From positions 42,805,279 to 42,869,278 of the forward strand of contig JBCNJP010000006.1 of the NCBI GenBank assembly GCA_039602395.1: a stretch of 64,000 nucleotides of DNA, read 5' to 3'. Under the pieces are notes generated by a model. The model did no database searches and was not told where the DNA came from. It worked only from the letters and a program-made list of their open reading frames with translations. The DNA comes from Deinandra increscens subsp. villosa (lineage: Eukaryota > Streptophyta > Magnoliopsida > Asterales > Asteraceae). How positions within the stretch are numbered: position 1 is the stretch's first letter; every line of letters starts with the position of its first letter. Of the stretch, positions 54,402 through 64,000 are shown piece by piece. A program made the translations under genes and the position numbers.

Positions 54402-55988
54402 TCAGAGCGTAAACAGCTCAGGGTGAGATTCTCTCATTTCATCTTCTCGTTCCCAAGTAGATTCAGAACCTGTTCTGTGCATCCACTGCACCCTGACCAT
54501 CAGAATGGTCTTGTTTCGGAGCTTCTTTTCACTACGATCTAAAATCGCAACTGGCCTTTCCACATATGATAACTTTTCGTCTACCTCAATTTCATCTAAA
54601 GGCACTATTTCTGATTCATCATATACACACTTTCTTAGATAAGAAACATGGAATGTTGGGTGAATCCCAGACAATTCCTCAGGTAGATCTAACCGATAGG
54701 CAACCTCACCTACACGTTCTACAATCTTAAAAGGTCCTACATACCTTGGGCCTAACTTGCCCCTCTTACGAAACCGAATGATACCCTTCCAAGGGGAAAC
54801 TTTTAGCAACACAAAGTCTCCCACTTGGAACTCAATTGGCCTTCTCCTTTTATCCGCATATGACTTTTGTCGATCTTGCGCCCCCTTTAATCGTGCCTTG
54901 ACCACATCAAGATCTCGAGCCATATTTTGGACTATTTCCTTACTTCCCAATTCTCGTTGGCCAACTTCACCCCAACATACTGGAGTTCGACATTTTCTAC
55001 CGTACAACATCTCATAAGGAGGCATGCCAATACTAGCATGATAACTGTTGTTGTAGGAGAATTCTGCTAGTGGTAGGTGACTATCCCAACTTCCTCCAAA
55101 GTCTATTATGCAAGCACGCAACATATCCTCCAGATTCTGAATTGTTCTTTCACTTTGCCCATCCGTTTGGGGATGATATGCCGTACTAATGTGCAATCTC
55201 GATCCCATATTCTTATGGAATTTCCTCCAAAATCGTGAAGTGAACCGAGTGTCCCTGTCGGAGACAATAGACACTGGCACCCCGTGTTTAGAGATGATCT
55301 CATTAATGAACAAACTAGCTAACTCTTCAGAAGAAATCGTCTCACAAATAGGTAAGAAGTGAGCACTCTTGGTTAGCCTGTCCACAATCACCCAGATGGT
55401 GTCATAACCTTTAGCTGTGCGAGGTAGCTTAGTTATGAAGTCCATCGTGATGTGTTCCCACTTCCACTCAGGAATTTCTAAAGGCTGATGTCTCCCGTAA
55501 GGCTTCTGATGTTCCGCCTTGACTTTTGCACAAGTCAAGCACTTGCTCACGTATTGCATAACATTAAACTTCATGCCTGGCCACCAATAGTCTCTTTTTA
55601 GGTCTTGGTACATCTTGGTCGTTCCAGGATGAATCGAGTAGCGTGACTTATGTGCCTCATCTAATATCTTATCGCGAATCCCACCAGTAAGTGGTATCCA
55701 CATTCGACCATACCTGGTCTTAACACCATACTCATTTTCTTCCAAGCTTCCTGCTTGGCCGACCATTCTTTCTTTCTTGATATTCTCATCCTTAAGGGCT
55801 TCATATTGGTCCTTACAAAGTTGGATAAGAAAGTCAGGAGTGATTACTAACTTATATGATTTCACCCGAAAAGAAGGATGATTCTCCTTTCTGCTTAGAG
55901 CATCAGCCACTACATTGGCTTTACCAGGGTGATACATAATCTCACAATCATAGTCTTTAATCAACTCCAACCATCTACACTGCCTCAT
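54402..55988 (-). CDS. pol: E9 integrase with chromodomain-like end
   Basis: A 528-codon frame, uninterrupted, starting in the RNase H tail (MRQCRWLELIKDYD, HPGKANVVADALSRKE). The integrase zinc finger shows HKSRYSIHPG and CLTC. The catalytic triad is visible as Asp in TMDFIT, Asp in SDRDTRF and Glu in DGQSERT. The GPY/F module (YVGPFKIVERVG) and a chromodomain-like segment (VRVQWMHRTGSESTWE) close the protein. The enzyme would insert element DNA into chromosomes. It is part of a polyprotein whose upstream portion is out of frame, so the ATG is not a natural start. Confidence 0.88.
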   Translation of the reverse strand: MRQCRWLELIKDYDCEIMYHPGKANVVADALSRKENHPSFRVKSYKLVITPDFLIQLCKDQYEALKDENIKKERMVGQAGSLEENEYGVKTRYGRMWIPLTGGIRDKILDEAHKSRYSIHPGTTKMYQDLKRDYWWPGMKFNVMQYVSKCLTCAKVKAEHQKPYGRHQPLEIPEWKWEHITMDFITKLPRTAKGYDTIWVIVDRLTKSAHFLPICETISSEELASLFINEIISKHGVPVSIVSDRDTRFTSRFWRKFHKNMGSRLHISTAYHPQTDGQSERTIQNLEDMLRACIIDFGGSWDSHLPLAEFSYNNSYHASIGMPPYEMLYGRKCRTPVCWGEVGQRELGSKEIVQNMARDLDVVKARLKGAQDRQKSYADKRRRPIEFQVGDFVLLKVSPWKGIIRFRKRGKLGPRYVGPFKIVERVGEVAYRLDLPEELSGIHPTFHVSYLRKCVYDESEIVPLDEIEVDEKLSYVERPVAILDRSEKKLRNKTILMVRVQWMHRTGSESTWEREDEMRESHPELFTL

Positions 55989-56305
55989 GTTAAGATCTTT
56001 TTGCTCAAAAAATATTTTAGGCTCTTATGGTCAGTGTAGATAGTGCACTTAACTCCATACAAATAATGCCTCCATATTTTGAGTGCAAACACTACCGCGG
56101 CTAACTCTAAATCATGGGTTGGATAGTTTGTCTCATGGGGTTTTAGCTGTCGAGATGCATAGGAAATTACCTTGCCCCGCTGCATCAACACACAACCCAA
56201 CCCTTGATAAGAAGCATCTGAGTATATTACCAAGTCATCAGGTCCATCCGGTAAGGACAACACCGGAGCCTGCGCCAACCTGGTTTTTAACTCATCGAAC
56301 GCACT
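55985..56305 (-). pseudogene. E9 RNase H
   Basis: Carries IYSDASYQG, DLELAAVVFALKIWRHYLYG and YTDHKSL, the RNase H catalytic residues. It is separated from RT by an in-frame TAG just upstream (near 56308-56306). It is separated from integrase by a frameshift at a poly-T run near 56005-56012, where one T appears to be missing. Confidence 0.82.
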
Positions 56306-56902
56306 CTACTGACTAGGACCCCATAAAAACTTGACATCTTTCTTGGTCAACTTAGTCAGTGGCGTTGCGATCTTCGAGAAATTTTGTAAGAACCTACGGT
56401 AATAACCTGCTAGACCTAAGAAACTACGAATCTCCGAGGGTGTCTTAGGAGGTTTCCAGCTCATTACCGTTTCTATCTTAGATGGATCCACTAGGATACC
56501 ATCTGCGTTAATTACGTGACCAAGGAACTGGACTTCCCTTAGCCAGAACACACATTTTGAAAACTTCGCATACAGCTTTTCCTTCCTTAAAGTCTCCAAC
56601 ACTTCTTTTAAGTGCATTGCATGGTCTGTCTCAGTCCTGGAGTAAATTAGAATATCGTCTATGAACACAATCACGAATCGGTCCAACATAGGTCGACACA
56701 CTCTATGAATGCTGCAGGGGCATTAGTCAACCCAAACGACATTATTAAAAACTCATAGTGACCATAGCGTGTCCAAAAAGCTGTCTTCGGAATATCTTCA
56801 TCTCTAACCTTAAGCTGATGATAACCTGATCGTAGATCGATCTTAGAAAACCAACTCGCCCCTTGAAGCTGATCGAATAAATCGTCTATCCTAGGCAACG
56901 GG
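56306..56902 (-). pseudogene. E9 reverse transcriptase, cut by E10
   Basis: Two out-of-phase pieces. The first (56902-56695) starts at PLPRIDDLFDQLQ and runs through FSKIDLRSGYHQL and MSFGLTNAPAAF. A small deletion of roughly a dozen bases then shifts the frame. The second (56701-56306) contains VIVFIDDILIYS, FLGHVINADG and FLGLAGYYRRF and ends at a stop after GPSQ. The N-terminal part of RT is missing because E10 inserted at 56902. Confidence 0.82.
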
Positions 56903-57795
56903 TGTTATACCCTAAATCTTCGGCTGGTAATCCAGGGTGCAGGTATGACCCAGGAATCGTATGACCCTGAATTTGGCAGGTAATGTTCGGTGACCCTAAA
57001 TGTGTCAATAGTAAAGTGATGACCCATGATGTCGACTTTATTCAGGGAAGTTTACATTCATTTTATTCTATATTAATATGATCTAAAATGTGCATAATCC
57101 AGGGTTACCCTTATTTTATTGATGACCCAGCATGTGGAAATGACCCTGCATGCTAGGGCATTGTCACTAACGGTTTGTGTGTTTATATCTGTTCAAGGGC
57201 AGGTTAACGAAGTCTACTAACAGTTGCATAAAACAAGCTAAAGACTTATTTCGCACGTGGTCAAAGTCAGTTAGCTGGAAATTCGGTCAACTAACTGAAA
57301 AAGACGTTGGAGAAGAGATCCCTGGAATATCGGAGAAGTTGTTGAAGACTTAGGAGTATAAATAGTACTTTTAGACTTGGTTTTCGGCTCATTCGAGCTT
57401 TCCTCATGGTATTCTCGTACTGATTTCTCTGCATACTCATTGTACTAAAACATTTACGTGATCAATAAATTGGTAGCGTGTGTTATCGCTACCCGGGGTT
57501 TTTATGCCGGTGGCGCCTTAGAGACATCTAAGGGCTAAGGGCTTTTCCTTAGTAAAATTCTCGGTGTTCCTACTTGCATTCAAGGCTTCATTTGTGTTAT
57601 TTACTTTCTAAATCGATTTCGCAACTAAACTTACATTTTAACCCAGGATTCCGGCTTTTGTCCCTGGAATTAAGTTATTGTCCCAGGATGTTTACAAACA
57701 GTTTTCGTATCTTAATCCTAGGCGCGCACCAAACCTCACAATCTTATTTGGTTCAAGTTTTACTAATTTTGCTTAATTAATCTTTAGCCAAAACA
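56903..57795 (+). repeat. E10 5' LTR (893 bp)
   Basis: Begins TGTTATACCC at the break in E9 reverse transcriptase and ends CCAAAACA before the primer site. It contains CCAGGAT/CCAGGG words and a TATA box. The 3' LTR is outside the window, so the boundary rests on termini and primer site. Confidence 0.8.
57357..57365 (+). promoter_or_regulatory. TATA box in E10 LTR
   Basis: TATAAATAG sits about 440 bases before the LTR end, followed by a CT-rich candidate start region. Confidence 0.65.
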
Positions 57796-57798
57796 ATT

Positions 57799-57816
57799 TG
57801 GCGCCGACCGTGGGGC
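57799..57816 (+). other. E10 primer-binding site (TGGCGCC type)
   Basis: TGGCGCCGACCGTGGGGC lies three bases after the LTR. TGGCGCC primer sites are usual for Tat/Ogre and Athila elements and differ from the initiator-Met type used by every other element here that shows one. Confidence 0.85.
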
Positions 57817-57890
57817 AATTGGTGTCAATTTTTTGTCAAACTCTTTTCAGATTTGTCCTAAACTTGATTTTTGCCAAAATCTATCAAAAA

Positions 57891-59480
57891 ATGTCAACAC
57901 AAATGAACACCTCGAATGTCTCGGTTTCTGCTGTAACTGCTTCAACAACTAGAGTTACCCAACCAGGTCCAAGGACCAGTATTTCGACAAGTGGAGTCAC
58001 TTCATCGGCTCCAGGGTTTAATGCCTCAACTTCAGCTACGCGCAGTGACGGACCGATAGTCAACCATGAAGTGATCGAAACTGAAAACATCCCAGAAGAC
58101 CCTGTCTTAATATCTGACACTGATATCCTAGCCACATTCGGTAAATTGGAGCGCCACATGGAACTCCAATAGAAGGTGAACCAAAAATTCATGGCTCAAT
58201 TGACCAGCTTGAGATCAGAGTTACCCAGGGCCACGACGGCTCGGCCGTCGCCACTCGACCCCAGAATTCTGAATTTCAGTACCCCTGGAAGCAATTCCAG
58301 GGTACACGAAGGTGTCACCTCACTGAACGGGAGATCAATATTCTTCCCTACTCAAACGGCCCATCCCGATTTATCTAGAATGACTACCATCAGAGAACCA
58401 GTCATTAATCCTGGGACAAACATACCCCAGGATGTCGGTAACACTCCTCAAACTTTCACTCATTATGCTAATACTAATAATTCAGTGCAGGATTCAGGGA
58501 TCAGCCCATCAGTGGAGCGAGAAATCCAAAAACTCAAGAGAATAATTTCAAGCGTCCCAGGAGTTGTGCAGCCTATCCCTGAAGTTGGACCAGCAAGTCA
58601 TAGAGTGTCCAGGTTTGCTCCACCAATTTGTGACGTGGAGATACCCAAAAGGTTTCAAACTCCCAGCATGAAACCTTACGATGGCACAACAGACCCTGAA
58701 AAACATGTGGCATAGTATCGTGAAAGAATGGAAGTTATTTATATGCCCCCAGAAATTAAGGAGGCATGCCTATGCAAAGGATTCGGATCTACCTTGACAG
58801 GAGCAGCCTTGAAATGGCTCTTGAATGTTCCTCCTTACTCTATTACCTCATTTTCGCATTTAATCAATTTATTTAACAATCAGTTCTCTCGCAGCCGCAG
58901 CTTTGAAAAACTAACAAGTGATTTGTATAGGGTGACCCAGAATGCAGGTGAAACCCTAAGGAATTTCGTTAGCAGGTTTAGCAGAGAAGCCTTGGAGATA
59001 CGAAACATGGACATGGCGACTGCAGTCCAGGCCTTCAAGATGGTACTTAACAAAGATTCACCATTCTATCAAGATCTAGTCATGAACCCATGTCACAACA
59101 TGGACGAAGTCCGTCACAGGGCCATACGCTTCATCAGGCTGGAGGAGGACAAGCAAATCCTGGGAAAGGGCGAATCCTCCCCAGGAATCAACAGCTCCAA
59201 CAAAAAATCAGAATCCTCACATCCTAGGTCACAGCGATCTAAGCCATACTCAAGGCCCAATGAACGACGAGTGAATAGTGTGGACTAGGATGAAGAGGAA
59301 GAAGAATATCCTTCCCTTAATGATTATTGCTTTACTACTGATATTTCTGGTTTTATGTTTGCTATGCAGGACCTTGGAGACAAAGCAAGATGGCCCAAGA
59401 AGAGCGATAAACCGTCTACTTGAAAGGATAAGTCCAAATGGTGTGCCTACCATGAAGACTTTGGTCACTAGACCGAGGAT
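57891..59480 (+). pseudogene. gag: E10 Gag
   Basis: The ATG at 57891 (Met-Ser-Thr-Gln-Met) is the first in phase after the primer site. A Ser/Thr-rich N-terminus and acidic stretch precede a capsid-like domain at about 58674-59130 (YDGTTDPEKH, CLCKGFGSTLTGAALKWLLN, FSHLINLFNNQFSRSR, ETLRNFVSRF). A basic tail and a Cys/His motif (CAYHEDFGH ... TEDC) follow at about 59441-59480. In-frame stops lie at 58170, 58713, 59286, 59421 and 59469. At 58170, 58713 and 59469 a CAG codon would fit the context, and at 59421 a CGA codon. No frameshift is seen. Confidence 0.82.
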
Positions 59481-60359
59481 TGCATGGCCTTGAGAAGAGA
59501 AATAAGCTATCTACTTGGCAAAGGCTACTTGAAGGAGCTTCTGGGAAAGAAGAAGGATAAGTCCAGGGAACAGAACCTAAAATCCAGGGATAGTGGTGGT
59601 GCAAGGTCCCAGGATTTTGGACATTCTGATGGCCATCTTGAAAGAGCATCCTCACTGCCTCCAGATGCCAAGGTAATACACTTTATTTCTGGTGGTTCTG
59701 ACATTTGTGGTACCTCCTATTCTGCAGCAAAAAGACATGCCAAGGAATCCAAGTAAGAGAGAGAGGGAAGACCCAGGAAGAGCTCTGTTCAACCTGATGT
59801 CAAGGAAATTACGTTCGGCGAAGACGACAGACGCGATATCATAGACCCTCATCATGATGGGTTGGTGATAACGCTTCACATCGCCACCAACATTGTGAAA
59901 AGAATCTTGATCGATGGAGGCAGTTCAGTAAATATAATCCAGTTGGAGGCCTTGCAAAAAATGGGAATTCCACATTCAGAGATCATCTCGAAATCCACGG
60001 TACTCGTGGGTTTCAGTGGTGAAACGAAGAATACCCTGGGTGAAATCAAGCTTCCGGTCTACATAGAAGGACTCAATTCAGTTCAGCGTTTCTGTGTGAT
60101 GGATGCACCATCAGGGTACAATGTAATCCTGGGTAGACCCTGGATTCACGACAACAGGGCTGTACCCTCGACATACCATCAATGCGTGAAGCTGCCAACA
60201 CCCTGGGGTGTGATCACAGTCCACAGCGACCAGCAAGAAGCCAAGGAATGTTACACTACATCAATGAAAATATCCTCCAAACAAAGACAAGGATAGCAAT
60301 TAGAGAAAAAGGCCCGGGAAGCCCAAGAAGCGAGGGAGCAAGACGTCAAAGCTGTTGAA
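59481..60359 (+). pseudogene. E10 Gag end and aspartic protease
   Basis: Same frame as gag. A Lys/Arg/Ser-rich linker leads to the protease, with ILIDGGSSVNI (near 59907) as the active-site loop (Asp-Gly-Gly rather than Asp-Thr-Gly, as often in this lineage), then YNVILGRPWIHDNRAVPSTYH. Stops at 59754 (TAA) and 60294 (TAG) interrupt it. The protease would cut the polyprotein during particle maturation. Confidence 0.78.
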
Positions 60360-61301
60360 TTGGATCCTTTAAATCCAGGGAAGAAAGTCTATATTGGAAT
60401 ATATATGCCAGGGCCAATAGAAGAACAGTTAATACATCTGCTCAGGACTAGGATGTCAACCTTCGCTTGGTCCCATGACGACATGACAGGTATTTCTAAA
60501 TCCGTTATTACACATAAGCTTGGAATTGATAACTCTTTCAGGCCCATACACCAAAAGAGAAGAAAATATGCACCAGAAAAGAACGTCATAATCCAGGAGG
60601 AGGTCGATAGACTTCTAAAGGCTAGGATGATCAGAGAAGTGAAGTTTCCCAGATGGTTAGCCAACGTGGTGGTAGTAAGTAAGAAAAACGGTAAATGGAG
60701 GGTATGCGTAGATTACACGGACCTGAACCGTGCATGCAAGAAAGATCCATTCCCACTACCTCACATAGATTCCATGGTCGACGCAACGGCAGGCCATGAG
60801 ATGTTGACTTTCATGGATGCTACCTCAGGATTTCAACAGATCCAGATGGAACCCCAGAATTAGGAAGATACGGCATTCATAACACCAACAGGTATATATT
60901 GTTATATAGTTATGCCCTTTGGACTAAAAAATGCAGTGGCAACGTACCAGAGATTGGTTAACATGATGTTCAAAGAAAAACTGGGGGACACGATGGAGGT
61001 GTATACCGACGACATGGTGGTGAAATCCAGGGTCATCAATGACCATGTCCAGGATGTTAAGGATTCCTTTGACATTCTGGATAAATACAACATGAAGCTA
61101 AATCCAGAAAAGTGTCATTTCGGGGTCGGAGCAGGCAAATTCCTAGGATATATGGTAACCAAGAGAGGCATAAAGGCAAGTCCAGAGCAAATCAGGGCAA
61201 TTACCAACCTACAATCACCATCCAGCACCAAGGACGTTCAAAGACTTACAGGTAGAATTGCTGCCCTAAATAGATTTATATCAAAATCCTCGGAAAGATA
61301 A
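60360..61301 (+). pseudogene. pol: E10 reverse transcriptase
   Basis: Contains VITHKLGIDNSFRPIHQKRR, ANVVVVSKKNGKWRVCVDYTDLNRACKKD, the catalytic Asp in FMDATSGFQQIQM, MPFGLKNAVATYQ and the YxDD box as YTDDMVVKS (usually YIDD), then FLGYMVTKRGI and a thumb with LTGRIAALNRFI. Stops at 60861 (TAG) and 61299 (TAA) break it. The catalytic aspartates are present. Confidence 0.85.
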
Positions 61302-61850
61302 AGGGAATTCTTTGACATCCTAAAGAAGAACAAGAAATTCGAGTGGAATGAAGAACACGAGAAGGCGTTCCAGGATTTAAAGACATACCTATCCACGGCA
61401 CCTTTGTTGATGAAGCCTAATCCAAGGGAGCCCTTGTCACCGTACTTAGCAGTTTCCAGGAATACGGTAAGCGCTGTCCTGACCAAGGATGCGGAAGGTC
61501 AGCAACACCCTGTCTATTACGTAAGCAAAAGTTTACTTGATGCTGAATCCAGGTACTCACACCTTGAAAAACTTATATTAGCCCTAAGTATGGCATCTAC
61601 TAAACTTAGACACTATTTTGAAACTCATACAATTTATGTTAGAACTAACTACCCTATAAAGTCTGTTTTGAGAAAACCAGAAATGTCAGGTCGAATGGCT
61701 ATGTGGTCGGTGAAGCTGAGTGCATATGATCTGATCTACGAGGCCAGAACAACTATAAAATCACAGGCTATAGCTGATTTTGTGGCTGATTTCAGTACTG
61801 ACATAGAACAAGAGGCAGACCATGAATTCCAGCAGCTTCAACAGGAAGAA
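61302..61850 (+). pseudogene. E10 first RNase H (degenerate)
   Basis: Follows RT in frame. It has KAFQDLKTYL-like and LSPYLAVSRNTVSAVL, where a functional RNase H would show a catalytic Asp. QHPVYYVSKSLLDAE, YSHLEKLILAL and SGRMAMWSVKLSAYDL follow. Loss of the catalytic residues in the first RNase H is the usual state of Tat elements, which rely on the second one. Confidence 0.75.
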
Positions 61851-62260
61851 ATTTCAGGGTGCTGGACTTTGTTCACTGATGGAGCATCAAATATCAGGGG
61901 GACGAGCCTAGGAATCGTACTGAAATCGCCACAGGGGGACATGATACCCCGAGCTATTAAATGTGGATTCCAAGCAACTAACAATGAAGCTGAGTATGAG
62001 GCCCTAATTGCTGGGCTGCACTTAGCATTACACTTGGGAATTCAGCACATCCAGGTATATGTCGACTCCCTTCTTTTAGCTAACCATTTTAATGGATCCT
62101 ACACAGCTAAAGGAGAAAAGTTGATCAAATACTTGGAGGTGGTAAAAAGAATGTCCCAGGATTTTCAAAATTTTAATATTCAACAAGTACCAAGGGAGGA
62201 GAATGCTGAAGCAGATGCATTGGCAAACCTAGGCTCAGCATTCAAGGCACTTGAAGACAC
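61851..62260 (+). CDS. E10 second, archaeal-type RNase H
   Basis: Lies in the long frame 61404-63017. The catalytic pattern is complete: Asp in LFTDGASNI, Glu in NEAEYEALIAGL, Asp in VYVDSLLLAN and Asp in EENAEADALANLGS. This domain, acquired by the Tat lineage in addition to the original RNase H, is thought to replace its function in removing the RNA strand and cutting the purine primer. Confidence 0.88.
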
Positions 62261-63620
62261 TAATGTTCCTATAATTCATATACTAACACCAGCTATAGAC
62301 CAAGATACAGATAACCAGGATTCTAATACATCAGATAAAATCCTGGTGTCCAGTACCCAGGATTCTTCTACCCAGAATGAATCCTGGACCAGACCAATTA
62401 TTCAATATTTGCAGGATGGTACTATTCCAGGGGACAAGAAGGATGCCCGTGCATTCAGAGTAAGAGTAGCCAGGTACGTAATTATTAAAGACATATTGTA
62501 TAGAAAATCTTTTGCAGGCACATATCTGAGATGCTTAGAGAAGGATGAGGCCCAAGAAGTGCTCAAGGATACCCACGAGGGTGATTGTGGAAATCATGCA
62601 GAGGGCAGGTCCTTGATGTCCAAAATTTTGAGAACGGGGTACTATTGGCCCACCATGAGGAAGGATTCCCAGGATTTCTCTCAGAAATGCGACGCCTGTC
62701 AAAGACATGCCAATGTCCCTCACCAGCCTGCAGAACCACTATATCCCATTCCAGCATCCTGGCCCTTCATGAAGTGGGGGATGGATATTGTTGGAAAACT
62801 ACCTAAGGCCCCTGGAGGAAAGGTATTCATGCTAGCTATGATGGATTATTTCTCAAAATGGATTGAGGCCGAGGCGTACGTTCAAGTCAGGGAGAAAGAA
62901 GTCATATCCTTTATTAAAAGAAACATTTTGACAAGATTTGGGGTACCATCCGAGATTGTTTGTGATAATGGGTCCCAATTTATCGAAAGCAGAACCATAG
63001 GATTTTATAAATCCTAGGGTATAAAGATGATAACATCCACACCAGTGCATCCTCAAGCTATTGGCCAGGTTGAATCAAGCAACAAGATTATAATAAACAA
63101 CTTGAAGAAGAGGTTGAAAGAGAAGAAGGGAAGATGGGCAGAAGAATTACCCTTGGCACTATGGGCAGATAGGACCACATCCAAGAACGCCACAGGCCAA
63201 ACCCCATTTTCCTTGGTCTTTGGTACTGAAGCAGTTATCCCAATTGAAATGGTGGTCCCAACATTCAGGGTGAGTTCTCAGACCCAGGATTCGAATAATC
63301 AGTCCCTGGTTGAAGACTTAGATACCCTGGATGAACTAAGAGATCAAGCAGCTTGGAGAATGGCAGCTTATCAACAAAGAATTTCCAAGACTTACAACAA
63401 ACATGTGAGGATCAGAAGGTTTAAAATGGGAGATCTAGTCCTTAGAAAAGCATTTCAGAACACAACAAATCCAGGGGATGGAAAGTTGGCTCCTAAATGG
63501 GAGGGTCCCTACCTGATTGACTCTGAGGTTGGTAAGGGGGCATATTGGCTAGCTAATATGGAAGGAGAACTACTACCACGACCTTGGAATGCGATACACT
63601 TGAAGGCGTATTTCATGTAA
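62261..63620 (+). pseudogene. E10 integrase
   Basis: A spacer rich in the words GGATTC and CCAGG encodes a poorly conserved linker. The zinc finger follows (HEGDCGNHAEG ... CDACQRH), then the core with Asp in KWGMDIVGKLP, Asp in IVCDNGSQF and Glu in GQVESSNKI. The C-terminal domain has RIRRFKMGDLVLRK and WEGPYLIDSEVGKGAYWL and ends at TAA (63618-63620). One stop, TAG at 63015-63017, interrupts the core between the second Asp and the Glu. No chromodomain is present, as expected for Tat. Confidence 0.85.
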
Positions 63621-64000
63621 GGCTTCCTGTCCCGGGATTCAGCTACCCAGGTATGTGTTTGATTTTAAATTATTGCTGGAAATTCAGGTCATTTCCTCTC
63701 ACTTAATTTATTTCGTTTATTCCTCTATATGTTTTACCTTCATTATTTATTAATTAACATCAGTTACGTATTACATTTTATTTTGAAATTGTTATTCAAC
63801 ATCTCGAATTCGCTAAGATCTATGTTTCGCCCGAAATCCAGGATATCCCAGGATTCAGGGTACCGAACATGCAGGATATTCAAAAATTCAAGACACATGG
63901 AACAAAGCCTACTCGAGATACCCCAACTCGACGACAATCAACGTATATCTCTTAAGTTTGAGATTGGCCATCTCACTTCCGTATGGGTAAGGCCTAAACC
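63621..64000 (+). other. E10 3' untranslated region, window edge
   Basis: Non-coding, with CCAGGAT words (63839-63856) and AT-rich sequence. No polypurine tract or LTR start is reached. Confidence 0.6.

Larger units (their letters stand above)
51167..56902 (-). mobile_element. E9: minus-strand Tekay-like Gypsy, 3' half
   Basis: Reading right to left: reverse transcriptase from its first conserved block, RNase H, integrase, chromodomain-like end, a poly-G/purine tract and a 3.2-kb 3' LTR. The 5' half, gag and the 5' LTR are displaced beyond E10, outside the window. The protein order and C-terminal module match the chromoviruses E3 and E4, with closest resemblance to E3. Confidence 0.88.
56903..64000 (+). 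mobile_element. E10: plus-strand Tat-type Ty3-gypsy with dual RNase H
   Basis: It has an 893-bp 5' LTR, a TGGCGCC-type primer site (not initiator-Met), and a gag-protease-RT-RNase H-second RNase H-integrase frame, then runs out of the window in the 3' untranslated region. The second, archaeal-type RNase H and the primer type place it in the Tat lineage. Every coding segment from 57891 to 63620 is in one reading frame, broken only by about ten stop codons and no frameshift. The word CCAGGAT and its inverse recur throughout. Confidence 0.9.

Overview
This is a eukaryotic plant sequence, most likely from a eudicot with a large genome. Asteraceae is my guess, from the general look of the element families, and I cannot prove it from the sequence. 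I find no single-copy host gene, rRNA, functional tRNA gene or CRISPR. Almost every base can be assigned to LTR retrotransposons inserted into one another. The evidence is TG...CA long terminal repeats, initiator-Met tRNA primer-binding sites (TGGTATCAGAGC), purine-rich tracts, 5-bp target-site duplications (TSDs), and gag/pol reading frames of the Ty1-copia and Ty3-gypsy superfamilies.

I label the elements E1 to E10. The left half is a plus-strand gag-only Copia element (E2, 1903-35035). Three insertions have split it: a minus-strand Copia (E1, 1-1902, running off the left edge); a nearly intact Tekay-like Gypsy chromovirus (E3, 5274-13940, TSD gtaac); and a Gypsy tandem dimer with the layout LTR-internal-LTR-internal-LTR (E4, 14725-32032, TSD ctaaa only at the outer ends). 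The right half is an old minus-strand Gypsy (E5, pieces between 35041 and 51166). It was split by E2; by a gag-only Copia (E6, 35445-40737, TSD gatat); by a small non-coding minus-strand Copia (E7, 41130-43885, TSD gacac); by a solo LTR (E8, 44460-46982, TSD gcgtg); and by a minus-strand Tekay-like Gypsy (E9, from 51167). E9 is cut in its reverse transcriptase by a plus-strand Tat-type Gypsy with two RNase H domains (E10, from 56903, running off the right edge).

The elements probably depend on each other. E2, E6 and E7 lack any recognisable protease, integrase or reverse transcriptase and would need enzymes from an autonomous Copia. E3, E4, E9 and E10 carry pol, but every copy is broken by stops or frameshifts. 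E3 is the least damaged, with one stop and one frameshift.

Four observations stand out. First, nearly every family carries its own 7- to 12-base word reiterated in its LTR and leader, and in E10 right through the coding region. Second, the middle LTR of the E4 dimer is a mosaic of the two outer LTRs, the footprint of an unequal crossover. Third, E6 has a perfect 50-bp inverted repeat exactly where pol should be. Fourth, E7 has matching TSDs but two clearly non-identical LTRs. Element boundaries come from reading terminal motifs and TSDs by eye; motif counts are also by eye.
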